DNA of 64,000 bases from Lota lota (GCA_026745465.1 JACYXH010000409.1:1470001-1534000), one strand, 5' to 3'; counted from the first letter of the stretch, positions 1 to 12,529 are shown. Notes: generated by a model not told the origin, from the letters alone. Numbers and translations: made by a program.

Positions 1-2090
1 GGAGGAGGGGGAGCTGAGCGTGGAACTATATCCTGATTGGTCAAGTAACATTTAAATGTTAATGGACTCTGACAACAGATAATAAGAACATTTGTTAAGC
101 AGCATTAAAAACAAAGTTTACAAAATGCTTTGATCAAACAGATGACTTTATGCAGCAGGCAGAAGTGGAGGGAGGGCAACGATCAAATAAAAATGAAATA
201 TATAAGTCCTAAAGGTAAATAAGAGGTGAGTAGATTAAAAAAGAATCCTATTTTCGTGTTGGTCTGCTAGTCATAATGAGTTCTACAGACTTCCTTTTCA
301 GAAAGCCTGGATACAGTTTCAATGCAAAGCTAGACATGACCTTTAGCAGAACAAACGCATAGGTACCTAACACCGCACACCTAGTCCCACCTAGTAATGT
401 GAACCTACGAGGACAGCTCCTCCAGCTCACAGTACCTGGCCATTAAAAGCAATCGATGTATAGAAACAAGGATATGCCAACAAGAGTTTACAAAGGGAAG
501 GGTGGGGAGCAGTAATCAATAAATACAAATTAAATATACAATGAAATGCGCTGATAAATAATAAAGATTAATCAAATCAATAGATAACAAAAATCGGTGA
601 CATTTTTGTAGTCCCTCAGATTTTGTCTGATGCTTTGATGTTCTGACCTGTAGAGAAGACTAACGTTGATGGTGTCAGCTGACCTCGCCACAGCCCAGGG
701 GCCTAATGTCATTGGGGCCAAGTGAGAAGTCTTAAAGACATTCTTCACATCAAATTGTTTGCATGTAATCCAATGTGTTGCATCTAAAAACAAAGCACAT
801 TGTATTGTTTGTTGCTCTCACACACACAAGCACGCGCACACACACACTCGCACACACACACACGCCCACACACACAGTCCATAGCTAATCTAGGGCAAAA
901 AAATTATCATGGTACACAAGCAACGGCGTGATCTTATCAGCGAACCAGACACCTTTGGCCTCATAAACCACACACAAACAGATCAGATGATCCTGCACTC
1001 AGGCGTCCGTACCGACACACTGGGGACCTTATCAAACAGGCCCCCACACCCTTCTGCCCTCGCCGGTCACACCTAGGCTAGATGAGGATCTGGAGGCTGG
1101 AAGTGCAGAAGCAATGGAGAAGGATCTCAGTGATTAGAAGCTATGGGTCGATTGTCCCCCCGATACGAGCACTTGGCCACCCAGGATCCCTCCACCCACC
1201 TGAGGACTGAATGCACCTGTAAATAACACGCACCCGCCAGCCACGAGCCTCAGTTCCACCATCTCACAGGACTCAGTTATTCCTCCCTTCCCTGGTGCTT
1301 TTCAACACGCCTGACTGTTGCTGCTGGAGTGGATGTAAGGCAGAGAAGAGGTCGTGGGTGGTGGTGGTGGTGGTGGTGTCATTGTAGTGAGTTACCTTTT
1401 TAGATGTACACCTCTGATCTTCAAACTGTAGTTTTATTTGTGTTACTTCCATACCACAGAGGTTGATCTTGGCTACAGAAGGAGCTACAGACTGCTGCTG
1501 TTCCACACCTGTGTCGTGTCCTACCGCTGGTTGAGATGAGGGCTGTGGTGCTTCACCTAGCTAGGGCCCAGGGGCCATCTGAGATCCTCAGCCTCAGAGA
1601 GGCAGCAGGTACTCCCTCCAACCCTCTAATAGAAGACGATATCAATATTTCAGTCATTCCTTGTGATTGGCTATAAAGTGTATGAACAGTTAGCAAACTA
1701 TTCATGGACGTTTGATGTGTTAAGAAATATCTAGCTTTATTCATGGATGTAAAGAGAGAACTCCTAAACTTTTTTAGAGTATGTATAACCTAGTTAAAGT
1801 AAGACCATACTACCATGGTAAAAGTAAAACTCATACATTTGCATTCTACTCAGATAAAAGTATTTAAGTATGCTCAAGTAACAAAACCAAGACATGAACT
1901 TTAGATGCATACACCTGATGGTTTAGCTCATGGTGTCAAACAAAATAGTACACACAATAGCTTGTATTATTTAAAGTGTTGTGTTTTATTACATGTATTA
2001 TAAGCTACTGTAAACAACATGTCCCCTGTTTTCTCCTACCTTGGGGGTGACAGTAACAGTTTGGTTCCCCCTGCTCCTCTCCTCCATCAG
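1..2090. other. intergenic, no supported gene
   Basis: No recognisable coding exon, RNA gene or complete transposon is visible. There is an imperfect CA-rich stretch at about 823-880 and a short GGT run near 1357-1378. Short open frames here have no recognisable protein similarity. Confidence 0.5.
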
Positions 2091-2267
2091 TGGCGTTCCC
2101 TGGGGAGCTCCCGTGTCCCAGCTGGAGCTGTGACTGTGCATTCCGCCAGCTGGGCTGTTGCTGCGCCACCGGCCGCATGCACGAGGTGGAGGAGCTCACC
2201 TTCTCCAGACTCACCGGCATGTGACAGAGAATCAAACAGCTGGACCACAGCGGCCAGGAAACCATAG
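2091..2267 (+). pseudogene. C1q/cerebellin-like gene, N-terminal exon (damaged)
   Basis: The frame beginning after the acceptor at 2089-2090 reads a Cys-rich segment, SWSCDCAFRQLGCCCATGRM, followed by a short helical stretch (HEVEELTFSRLTGM). I recognise this as the N-terminal region of secreted teleost C1q-like (cerebellin-type) proteins, which carry a WDCxCAFRxLxCCCA-like motif. A TGA at 2222-2224 interrupts the frame, after which QRIKQLDHSGQE continues to a donor at 2267/2268 (ATAG|GTACC). A CGA-to-TGA change would explain the stop. The exon for the start of the C1q domain, normally between this part and the next, was not found. The signal peptide exon was also not identified. Probably a decayed gene, although an assembly error cannot be excluded. 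Confidence 0.55.
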
Positions 2268-2500
2268 GTACCATGGCAACCATAGGAAACATGGCAACCA
2301 TAGGTACCGTGGTAACCATAGGTACCATGGCAACCATAGGAAACATGGCAACCTTAGGTACCGTGTGAACCTTAGGTATCATGGCAGCCGTAGGTATGGC
2401 AACCGTAGGTACCATGGCAACCATAATAGCCATGGCAACCTTAAATGCCATGGCAACGGTAGGTACCGCGTCAACCATAGGTTCCACGGCAACCATATGT
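2262..2500 (+). repeat. minisatellite copied from an exon end and donor
   Basis: About 14 copies of a 16-18 bp unit (ACCATAGGTACCATGGCA type). The first copy is the 3' end of the C1q-like exon with its donor (ACCATAG|GTACC). Later copies alternate GGTACC with GGAAAC, so only some keep a GT donor. Confidence 0.75.
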
Positions 2501-2853
2501 AGTACTACCACTGTAGTAACCAACCATAACGACCCAGCAACCATCTAGAACATCTTAGCAATCATCCAAAATACCCAAGAAGCACCATTTAACACCCTAG
2601 CATCAAACTACAGCAAAACGTCACTCTACTGTACATTTCCAAAATACCAGGTAACAAAAACGTTATTTTCTGCAAGCTGCACACCACATTTTCTTCAGAA
2701 AAGCAATTTGTAATGTTATTATTATATTAAGATTCATTACGATTATACTAGAATATTTTATGATTCATGTTATCAGCTTTATTACTGTTGATATTCCTAA
2801 TATTGTTCCTTCCACATCCCATTAAGTTTCATATGACCCATCCCACTCCTCAG

Positions 2854-3153
2854 GCATCGTCACGGCCCCCCGCGCCGGCCTCTACTCCTTCTCCTTCACG
2901 GCCCGGAGCAGGGCCTCCGCAGGGGATCACATGTACTCCCAGCTGCAGCTGAGGCGGAACGGGGAGGTGACGGCGTCCGCGTGCGAGGAGAACCGCGAGG
3001 ACTCGGGAGGACAGCAGCACCCAACGCCTCCTCTTTTCCCTGGAGAGGGGAGGGCAGGTGTATGTGCTGCTGCGCATCGGACACCGGCTCTGCGGCGACG
3101 CCGAGGGCCGCAACGCCTCCTCGGATTACATGGTGCACGCCACAGAGTCCTGA
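2854..3153 (+). pseudogene. C1q domain exon (frameshifted)
   Basis: After the acceptor CTCAG (2849-2853) the frame reads IVTAPRAGLYSFSFTARSRA, then YSQLQLRRNGEV and CEENREDSGG, the first half of a C1q domain (compare the GIFTAPxxGLYxFxF signature). The second half lies in another frame: LERGGQVYVLLRIGHRLCG, then DAEGRNASSDYMVHATES and a TGA at 3151-3153, matching the usual C-terminal strands. The frame changes by one base around 3010-3030. Together with the stop in the upstream exon and the missing middle segment this indicates a pseudogene. If functional it would be a secreted trimeric C1q-family protein. Confidence 0.7.
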
Positions 3154-3739
3154 CACACACGCACACACACTGGCATGCACGCACACACACACTGACCTGC
3201 AGGCACGAGTTCACATGCAAGCACACACACTGATACACGCGCACACACACAGGCAAGCACGCACACACACCGCGCACCCCTTGTTTTGGACCACGCAGTC
3301 AGTTTAAACAATTGATACATAAACATTTCCCCATTTCTAACCTACACCTAACCATCTCTAACCTATTACCTAAACAACCATCTCTAACTTATACTTAAAC
3401 TAAACCATCTCTAACCTAATACCTCAACTTAACTATCTCTTACCAACCTCAACTTAACCAGCTCTCTCCTAATACGTACAAAATAGATTTTCTTCAAATA
3501 GTAAGATAAACTTAAACTCAACGTTTTTTAATCCATATCTGTCTGGACCATGTTGATAGGACATACGTGTCAACACATTGTATATGCTCTGGGAACGTGT
3601 CATTACACTGTGATAAAACGGAACAAATTAACACAGGTGGTGAATTACAATGAGAATGTAACTTTAATGTCCCCAGCATTGTTTTATTATTAAACAGTCT
3701 GATCAATATCCAGATAAAGATCTAAATTTGCTTTATTAA

Positions 3740-3820
<81 letters not shown>

Positions 3821-4120
3821 TATGGTATGTTACCGCATAATATGTGTCATACATTAGAAAATATGAAATACATTTTATTTGAGCAAGACAAAAGTGTGTG
3901 TGTTTGTGTGTGGAAAAGAGAGAAAGGGATAGAGGAGAGAGATAGATAGAGAGATAGAGGAATGATAGATAGAGGAGAGCTAGATAGATAGAGAGAGATA
4001 GAGGAGAGAGCTAGATAGATAGAGATAAAGGAGAGAGCTACATAGATAGAGAGAGAGATGGAGGAGAGAGAGACGGTGAGATAGATAGAGGAGAGAGAGA
4101 TAGACCGGCAGCCACACACA
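3154..4120. repeat. CA-rich, TG and GATA/GAGA simple repeats
   Basis: Imperfect CA repeat at about 3150-3275, a CTAACC-like imperfect repeat (CCATCTCTAACCTA) at 3335-3470, a (TG)n run at 3742-3819, and GATAGAGAG-type low complexity at about 3915-4105. No gene seen in the unique sequence between them. Confidence 0.85.
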
Positions 4121-4198
4121 CATCCTCTGAGGTGTCAGCCTGGAACTGCGCCAGTACAACACCGTGGTGACCAGGATGATCAGGATCCCCTGAAAGGT

Positions 4199-4466
4199 TC
4201 TCCTCTCCACCTGGTTGCCCCCCATCTCCTCTCCACCTGGTTGCCCCCATCTCCTCTCCACCTGGTTGCCCCCCATCTCCTCTCCACCTGGTTGCCCCCA
4301 TCTCCTCTCCACCTGGTTGCCCCCCATCTCCTCTCCACCTGGTTGCCCCCATCTCCTCTCCACCTGGTTGCCCCCCATCTCCTCTCCACCTGGTTGCCCC
4401 CCATCTCCTCTCCACCTGGTTGCCCCCCATCTCCTCTCCACCTGGTTGCCCCCCATCTCCTCTTCA
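4199..4466. repeat. 25-26 bp minisatellite, about 10 copies
   Basis: Tandem units of TCTCCACCTGGTTGCCCCCA with one-base variation in the C run. On the minus strand each unit contains CCAG|GTGGAG, a donor-like sequence. Flanking sequence at 4120-4189 on the minus strand could be part of an exon (see findings), but no gene is established. Confidence 0.9.
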
Positions 4467-5034
4467 CCCCCGGCACTTCAGGGCAGCCGGACGGGGCTGC
4501 AGGAGTTGAGGTCATCATTTAAAGTCATATTTGCACATAAGTATAGTCACGCGCAGCAATATGCAAACAACCCAAAAAAGTGGCTAGTAATTCACAAAGA
4601 TAATATGAAATATGAATGAATAATGCTACAAGCCTGAGAGGCAAATTAAGCTAAGGCCTCCCAGGTAATCTCAGCAGAGGAAAGCTGAGCTTTCATCCTT
4701 CAGCCAATAAGTGGAGGGTCTATAAACAAATTGTGTTGGCGTAGAAACTAGCCGCCATGCAAATCTCCTCAGAGCAGACTGAATATACGCACTCATAAAA
4801 TTTGACTAAAGAGATGGTGTTATTTTTTGCTGTCAGATAGGAATTGACTAGAAATAAAACCAAAAACCTGAACGTTGTTTTTCTCTCTTGAGACAACGCA
4901 TTCTGCTCTGTCTCAGTTTTCAAAGTGCTGAGAGCTTCACTGTTCAGTTTATTGTTCTGAGAACGGATGCTGAGTGACATGAAACATAAGCTGCCTGCTG
5001 CACATTCATGATGCTATTGGTTAGTGTCAGTGAG

Positions 5035-5680
5035 TTGTTACTGGTTAGTGCTGGTTAGTACTGGGGAGTGTTGGTCAGGATAGGTTAGTGCTGGTAAGTG
5101 TTGGTCAAGGTAGGTTAGTGCTGGTTACTGTTGGTCAGGGTAGGTTAGTACTGGGCAGTGTTGGTCAGGGTAGGTTAGTGCTGGTTACTGTTGGTCAGGG
5201 TAGGTTAGTGCCGATTAGTGTTGGTCAGGGTAGGTTAGTGCTGGTTACTGTTGGTCAGGGTAGGTTAGTGCCGATTAGTGTTGGTCAGGGTAGGTTAGTG
5301 CTGGTAAGTGTTGGTCAAGGTAGGATAGTGCTGGTTACTGTTGGTCAGTGTAGGTTACTGCCGATTAGTGTTGGTCAGGGTAGGTTAGTACTGGTTAGTG
5401 TTGGTCCCGACAGGTTAGTGCTGGTTAGTGTTGGTCAGTGCTGGTAAGTGTAGCTCAGGTAGATTAGTACTGGTTAGTGTAGGTCAGTGTAGGTTAGTAC
5501 TGGTTAGTGTTGGTCAGCGTTGGTTAGTAATGGTTATTTTTGGTCAGTGTAAGTTAGTATTGTTTAGTGAAGGCTAGTTTTTGTTAGTGTTGGTTAATAC
5601 TGGTTAGTAATGGTTTTCACTGGTTCAGTGTTGGTTAATACTGGTCCGTGTAGGTTAGTGCTGATCAGTGTTGGTCAATC
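5035..5680. repeat. 30 bp minisatellite (GGTTAGTGCTGGTTACTGTT type)
   Basis: About 20 diverging copies of a roughly 30 bp unit containing TTGGTCAGGGTAGGTTAGTG. Order decays toward 5680. The long plus-strand open frame through it is a by-product of the 30 bp period. Confidence 0.85.
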
Positions 5681-6785
5681 TGAGACTCCTTGACTCCTCT
5701 GGCCTTGATGGTATTACTGCTGATTTACTAACAATATACAAGTCCCTCAGGGTCAATTTCTATGCAAATGGATGCTCAGTGTCCCATGACATGCAGAATC
5801 ATTTTGTTCAGGTAATATAAATACAGTTTTGATCATATGCAAAATACAGGCATAATTTAAACAAAAACAACTCAATTTCATTTGTTAAAAGAGGCATGTG
5901 ATGTTGATTTAGATGAGTGAAATAGGAGATATTTTTTCATACGCATTAATAAATGGTGCTGTTCCCCTGCCCATTGAAAGCCAATGACATTAATTGACAG
6001 CAAGAAGAAAAACAACGTCCTCAAACTCACCACTATTACAGCTTGGAGGTAGGTTTTTCCCCCTTTCTTTTCTGAATGGTTAGAGAATAAGTAGTAATGC
6101 AACACTAGAGTGACTCTGGTTTTCGCACCAAGAGAAACTAGCAAACTAATGACCAAACAGAAAGTAGAGAATGTTCAAATGCTGTGGATTAAGGTTGTGG
6201 TTACCTTGTGCTAATATAACATAGATATGCATTTTATTTAAACCTTGGTTGTATGTTTATTTAAATTTAGCAACATTTGAGACGTAAGCTATTGAGCAGG
6301 GAATGGTACTTTTGTTTTATCTTTTAAAGAATATTAAAAAAAATTGAAATGTCCCTTTCTAGCTAATTGTAAGTAATTTATTGTAAGGGAATGTAAAACA
6401 GAGTGACCAACTATTTTCTGTTGCATATGACAAAAAATAAGTTTAATCAACTGAACTCCTAGTCCTAGTCTCACAGCGACAAAGAATGTTAGGAGTGTAT
6501 GGTTTGGAAATAGGTTCCACTCTACCTGTCATAGCCAAGTATAATACAAGCCCTGTGAGATTCTAGTTGGTCAGAGAAGGTAGTCTGGTGGTTAAAAATG
6601 TTGAATGCAGAAGACAAGTCATTTAATTTAGAGACAGAGAACGGCAATGAGACTGCAATTAAAATGTGTTGAAGGTCTCAAAAGACGGTCTTTCAACAAG
6701 CTGAATTAAGATCTGCAGAGCTCCTGCTTTTTAAATTGAAGGATGTTATCTGACATACTTACCATCAAGACTTCATTTCCCCCCA
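5681..6785. other. unique sequence, no gene recognised
   Basis: AT-rich unique sequence upstream of the GPCR. It may contain the first, non-coding exon and promoter of that gene, but nothing can be placed from sequence alone. Confidence 0.4.
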
Positions 6786-6845
6786 CAGAGATCACGTCAA
6801 TCACTCCAAAAGCATCATCTAGACGACCACCAACTGTCCTGAACC

Positions 6846-7694
6846 ATGAACTTCACGGTCAATTCCTCTTCCACTTTGGGCCTCCCAACATCTGAAGTTC
6901 TGTTTGCTACCTCTGTTGTCACACTGCTACTGATTCCCCCCCTAAACATCTACACCTTGTTTCTGATTGTCAGAGGTGGCGTGGAGACCATCAATTCAGA
7001 CTTTTACCGCCTTAACCTGGCAGTCTCTGAGATTTTAATGTGTTTCTACTGTCTTTTTTATATACTTTTTGAACTGCAAGGTACTTCAGTTTTTATTCCA
7101 GTGATCGTCTTTTTTGAATGTTTCCTTCACGTCTCTCGCCCCATGTTTCAGGGATGTATCTGTGTGGAATGCTACTTGGCTGTGGTCCACCCTGTTACCT
7201 TTCTCAGGTACAAACTACTCAGATATAAAATAATGTGTTCCTCTGTGGTCTGGTTAATCACGCTGGCCTTTTGTGTTTTCTTGACATTATGTTATAAATG
7301 TGTAATAAGTGTTACATATAATGTTTTGCTAGGCTTTTATACGCTTGTATTCTCCTTGATGTTGATCTGCTGTGTGTCAGTCCTGTGGGCTCTGAAACAG
7401 CCCGGTCCAGGAGAAGGGAGGAGACAGAGAGCAGAGGGCCATGATGCCAAGAGGAGAGCATTCAACATCATTATGATCACCACTGTGATCACTGTAATAA
7501 ACTACCTTCCATATTTGCTGCTTTTAACGCTGTATGATTACATAAGTCCAAAACTGTATTTTCAGGTAGGGAACGTTGCTCTACTTGTAATTCATTGTTT
7601 TGGTTTGTTTCCTCCACTCTTCTACCTTCAGAGAGCCGGAAAACTTTCGCCTTCGAATTTCCTGATAACAATGAAATGTACCACAAATAAATAA
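6846..7694 (+). CDS. rhodopsin-class G-protein-coupled receptor, teleost orphan type
   Basis: An uninterrupted 282-residue protein with seven hydrophobic segments (about residues 18-42, 52-76, 85-110, 129-150, 156-183, 207-231, 236-260) and an N-terminus carrying two N-glycosylation sequons (NFT, NSS). TM2 has LNLAVSE, with Glu near the usual Asp. The DRY position reads ECY (CVECYLAVVHPV). TM6 lacks the CWxP motif (VINYLPYLL), and TM7 keeps PxxY as PPLFY. Length is typical for a small class A receptor. The ATG at 6846 follows a pyrimidine-rich acceptor (CCCCCCACAG, ending 6789), so a spliced 5' UTR with a single coding exon is likely. AATAAA occurs just after the stop (about 7707). I do not recognise the ligand class. 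A truncated paralogue sits at 18067. Confidence 0.85.
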   Translation: MNFTVNSSSTLGLPTSEVLFATSVVTLLLIPPLNIYTLFLIVRGGVETINSDFYRLNLAVSEILMCFYCLFYILFELQGTSVFIPVIVFFECFLHVSRPMFQGCICVECYLAVVHPVTFLRYKLLRYKIMCSSVVWLITLAFCVFLTLCYKCVISVTYNVLLGFYTLVFSLMLICCVSVLWALKQPGPGEGRRQRAEGHDAKRRAFNIIMITTVITVINYLPYLLLLTLYDYISPKLYFQVGNVALLVIHCFGLFPPLFYLQRAGKLSPSNFLITMKCTTNK

Positions 7695-8558
7695 ATTGAC
7701 TTGAAAATAAAATAAGGTAGGATCAGTACTAAAAGAAAAGGTGTGTAGGAAAAATGTAAGATGTTTAAGTAGTACAGCCTTAAATCATGTTTATTCTATA
7801 TGTAATATCATATTTTGTTTTTTATTTGTTGTGTTAATTCATGTGCTGTAACAGATGGAATGTATACATTTTTGGATTCATTATGTAATCATTTTATTAA
7901 AACTAGTTAATGTACTTTATTAAAGAAACAGAAACTGTATGGAAATGAGGCAAGCCACTGTCCGTGCTGGGCAAGTTGTAAAGCTACCAGTTACTCTTCA
8001 TTATATGAAGCTTCACTACACTGAAGCTTCCAAACCCTGCAACCTGCTCCCTAACGTCGCAGCTAAGAGCCCACCACATCGCCAGGGCTCCTGCAATAAC
8101 AACTCAAAGGCTTTAATCATCTTCAACACCAACGCTTCTTCCCCGTGATTCAGCAGAGGAAACCCTTCACCATTGCCACATCACCTGCTTATCCAAGTGC
8201 AGAAAAATATAAGAAAACCTCTTGGGTTCTAACCTGGTTCTCCAAGGTTAGAACCAGGGCTGCCTTTCACCAGGCTGCTTCAGTTCAGCTCCAGCCAACC
8301 ACAGTGCTCTCATCAACACAATGCAGTCCCTAATCGGTTCCCTTTAGCCCTTAAGACTCCTGGCTGAAGGCGCAGATAATCCTGGGAGATCCAGTTTTTC
8401 AAATCAGCATCCCATCATCTTCCCCATCCCCACTCATCAGAGCCTCATCTCAACGCCCTCGGACAAGTGTTTTAACACAGCCAGCGTCTGAAATCAGATC
8501 CCTGTTTAACAGATCAATTATCTTCATCATTACTGACACCAGCAGTCTCTGAGAATCG
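7695..8558. other. GPCR 3' flank, no gene recognised
   Basis: Probable 3' UTR of the GPCR followed by unique sequence. No coding exon recognised. Confidence 0.4.
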
Positions 8559-8720
8559 TTGTTGTTTCACTGGCCACCATACTCCTCCTTGTCTTCCTCT
8601 GGATGAGGTGAGCTCTCTCGCTCTCTCTCTCTCTCTCTTGCTCTCTCTCTCGCTCTCTCTGGTTTAACTCTGTTGTCTCCAATAAAAGAACGAGGGCCTC
8701 CAGAGAAGCATCTGACCTGT
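8559..8720 (+). pseudogene. relic of CD22-like transmembrane and cytoplasmic exons
   Basis: At 8559-8616 the sequence ACTGGCCACCATACTCCTCC and what follows read as ATILLLVFLWMR and a donor (ATGAG|GTGAGC), nearly identical to the membrane exon of the CD22-like gene at 13713-13833. A CT-rich intron then leads to ACGAGGGCCTCCAGAGAAGC (8687-8706), matching that gene's next exon at 13919-13979. No Ig exons precede it. It is therefore the tail of a duplicated and largely deleted paralogue. Confidence 0.75.
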
Positions 8721-11700
8721 GCGAGACAGCGTGTCCAGCACTCCGTGGTCAACTGTAAAAGACAACCTGCAAGTTAGCCAACGGTCATCTCTGATGCTTA
8801 AGACAACGATGGCTTTAGGCCTATCTTAGAGAACAGTCTGCTGTGAGAATGTTTCTAGTCATGTCCAGCCTAACTTGTTATCGTTTTCTGCGTATCCTAA
8901 AGCGCTTAATTTCTTCATCTGCTGAAGACTTCCCATTAATGCTTATTCAGACTCTCTTGAGGTTTTATGTTCCACTCATGACACAAAGATTGTGATATTT
9001 ACATGCTCAGGTTGGAGATTCCAGAAGTCTTAGCCAGTATTTAGATTCTTACAATGTGGAACCTGTGAAGCCCTTTGGGACTGTAACTATTAAAAGCTAT
9101 ACAAAAATAAATTCCAGTGTTTACAGGCAGACTATTCATTTGATGTCTTTCTTTGCCTTTACCCACTACAGATATTCAGAACATACATTCATACAATTGT
9201 AGAAATGTCCATGAAGAGTTAATTTAGAGGTGATGTGTTAAAAATAGAACACATGCTTAAAAATAGAACACATGCTTAGAGAGAAGTACCATGGTGAGGT
9301 AGTTTTCTGAATAAAGGAACACATATAGTTTCTACCCAAGCCACTCCTCGCACCATATCACCACAGAGACATTTGTGTTAACCGGCTAGAGATGATAGCA
9401 ACCTAACATTAGCCAGCTTAGCCAACTAGTAAGCTGTGTAGAAAACTATTACAAAGTTTCATCTTGCTAGCTGAAAATATTATTTCATTCTGCTTTGTCA
9501 AATAACTATGAAATAAGTAGAAAAGTCAGTAAAAATGGAAGCTAGAGTTGTGGTAGAACATCGTGGGAATAGCAACCCTGTGAGAAGTAAGACACACTAG
9601 TAACACGACTTTTCTCCAAAGGTGAAAAACTATAGAAAGGATGAATAAAAAAAGATACTAAAATATAGCAGAAGATAACACAAGCAGGAACTTTGCATCG
9701 TTCATTGTGGTCCAAAGAGGTGATTATATGCCCTAGGCCCAGTAGTTGCCAGGACTTCGTGGTAATCTTGCTGCATTTTAATTCGGTGAGGGGTAGGAAG
9801 TCCTTGAATGTTTCTAACTGCATAATGAACTGGCTTACCACAGACCATCACACCAGCTTCCGTTAACACAGTAAGAAGACGATTATTTTTACTTTAATTT
9901 CACTGCTTAACAAACAATGTTATCAAGAACAGGAGTGAATGTAATAAGGAAGACGTATGGTGGTTTTCTCAGCTAAAAAAAACATTAACATTGTTGTGGA
10001 TCTTTACAAACTGATGGATTTCTCTTTTTATGTACTTTATAAATCTGCAATTTTACCTGCAGCTGGGATTGCTCCTGAAGAACACAGTGGGAGAGAGAGA
10101 AACTATGAATTTGAGATTTCTAGCGTTCCTTCTGTCAGTACCAGGTTGGTACGTTTACATTTACTTGAACTGTTTCAATGGTTAACATGAAAACCCCAGC
10201 AACTGGAATGAGGAGACGGTGAAACCACAGCATGATGTAAATAGATGTTACGTTAGACGTTAAAGAATCTACTTCAGGAACGCTGTGTTTGGTTAAGAAG
10301 ACCAAAAGATTACAAAAAGGTCCACTTTATATATGTGAGTTTTGGTTCATTAGTGGGAAAAACCACATCAATGCAAGTTGTATACAGCTTCTTATATTAT
10401 TATTCATTATTTAGTTATTATGTATATTATAATATTCGGTGAATTATTTGACAGAATGTGTATTTGCATTTGAGATTACAAACAGATTGTTGGCAATTTC
10501 CTGGTTGCTAGGAGAACCTGAATTATTTATAACATTGAGGGTTAATTCATGTGGGCTACTTTTTGCATACAGCGTTCAGGTATTTCACGTCTGAATTTAG
10601 GTCAGAGGCCAACATGGTTTCCTACTTAAAAAATGTGAAGTCTCCTTGCTAGCCTAGCCGTATCACCAGCTGTATCACTAGCTGTATCACCGGCTGTTTC
10701 ACTATATCACAAGCTATATCACTAGCTCTTTCACTATCTCCATCACCAGCTGTATCACTATCTATCACTTGCTGTATCACCAGCTGTATCGCCAACTAGC
10801 TGTATCATTAGCTGTATCACTATCTCTATCACTAGCTGTATCACTATCTCTATCACTAGCTGTATCACTATCTCTATCACTAGCTGTATCACTATCACTA
10901 TCTCTATCACTAGCTATATCACTAGCTAGCTGTATCACTAGCTATATCATTAGGTGGGATTGATAGTTTCAGAGACATCAATTGTCACAGATATTAAATA
11001 TGTAGCTAAACCAAGTAAAAGATTATAGATGTTGAAAGCTACAGTTCCCCCCCCCCCCCCCCCCCCCCATTTATTTTATGAATTACAATTTAGACATGGC
11101 ATATCAATCTTCTGCTGATCTGCTGGAATTGTGATGTGTTTTACCTTGTTAGTGATTGGGTTGACACTAAATGCCATCTCCTGTCCCCTCCCCTCTCTCC
11201 TGCTCTCCTCTCCTTGCCTGCTCTCCTTTATTTGTCTGCTCTCCTCTCCTTGTTGTCTCAATCCTTTCCTTGTCTCCTCTCCTCTTCTTCCTTATCTCCA
11301 CACCTAAGTAATTACAATCCATATAGTAGCATTGCAAAAGAAGCATATAGACTACAGGGCCGATAGTCTACGTGCTACAGAGACCAAACACAGGACAGTA
11401 GCCTACACTACCGTCTTAAAGCTACGGAAAGGGAAACCAGAACATATCTGAGCGATTTGAGAGGAGACTGTGTCTTTAAAAACGGATTATTATGCAGCCT
11501 TCATAAATTGCCAAATGCCATTTTACATTATATTACATTGTGTCTAGGAAACCCAATCTATGGTAGGATTTCCATCTAGAAATACATAGGAAATGTAAGA
11601 ATTCATAGGATTCAAGTATATTTACGTTTAACAAGTCATCTTGGTCTGGTTTCCTACACTCATGTGTGTAACGTCCGTTTTCAAGCCTCAATTTAAATTA

Positions 11701-12050
11701 ACGGCATCATCAATATCCTTTTCAACTTAATAACCAAGTCAATTTTGATTTCAATCCAAAGAAAAAATGTAAGAAAAAGAAAAATTCCTGAATCTCAATT
11801 TCCTTTCACATTTTTCATGTTGTGATTTCTGTATTTCGAGGGGTTGAACCCCATATCCCCACCCCGACTACGCCCCTGGTGTCACATGGTGTTCTGGAGC
11901 GTTCCTCTCACAGCTCAGTGGTCAGCATGTATCTGTAGTTTCAAGCTCCACCCAACAGCCTCCATCTCTTTATGTATCTTGTGATCATGCGTTTCATCAG
12001 CTGAACCTCTGTGTCTTGTTCATTCTCAATGAGATGTTTGTTTTTTACAG
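8721..12050. other. intergenic with tandem and homopolymer repeats
   Basis: Contains a diverged tail of a dispersed repeat at about 9063-9115 (AAGCCCTTTGGGACTG then AAAAATAAA), a degenerate tandem array of AGCTGTATCACT units at about 10660-10950, a poly-C run at 11047-11070 and CT-rich low complexity at about 11175-11300. The signal-peptide exon of the CD22-like gene should lie in this interval but could not be identified. Confidence 0.5.
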
Positions 12051-12445
12051 CGCTACAGGGATATGATGACTGGACAGTTACTTACACATCTAGTAATGTC
12101 TGCGCTTTAAGAGGATCAACGGTTGACATCAACTGCACCTATAAATACCCTGACGACCCAAAGTACCACCCTGCATTAGTCACAACACTGTGGTTTAGTA
12201 AAACAAGATATTTTATGCCAATTGATCTGAAACATGTTAGAGACTATACAGGTCGTGTTCAATACATTTGTGGACAGATAAGCTGTAATAAAGTCAGCTG
12301 TAATGGAAAGTGTACCCTGATAATCAAAGACCTGAGACAGAGAGACTCTGCTGAGTACAAGTTTAAGTTCACAAGAAACAAACCAAAAGGGGTATATACT
12401 GGTAACCCTGGAGTGACGTTATCTGTGACAGGTAAACTACTACTA

Positions 12446-12529
<84 letters not shown>

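Noticed and set aside
2222-2224. Selenocysteine codon in the C1q-like gene
   Set aside because: No SECIS-like context was seen, the family has no Sec at this place, and a second frame break downstream points to decay.
2005-2544. 179-codon minus-strand frame of MVAMVPMV repeats
   Set aside because: Antisense of a GGTACCATGGCAACC minisatellite.
5088-5447. Plus-strand frame of VGQGRLVLV repeats
   Set aside because: Follows from a 30 bp repeat period; no start context, splice signals or family match.
8610-8672. Functional second CD22-like receptor
   Set aside because: Only the membrane and first cytoplasmic exon remain; no Ig or ITIM exons accompany them.
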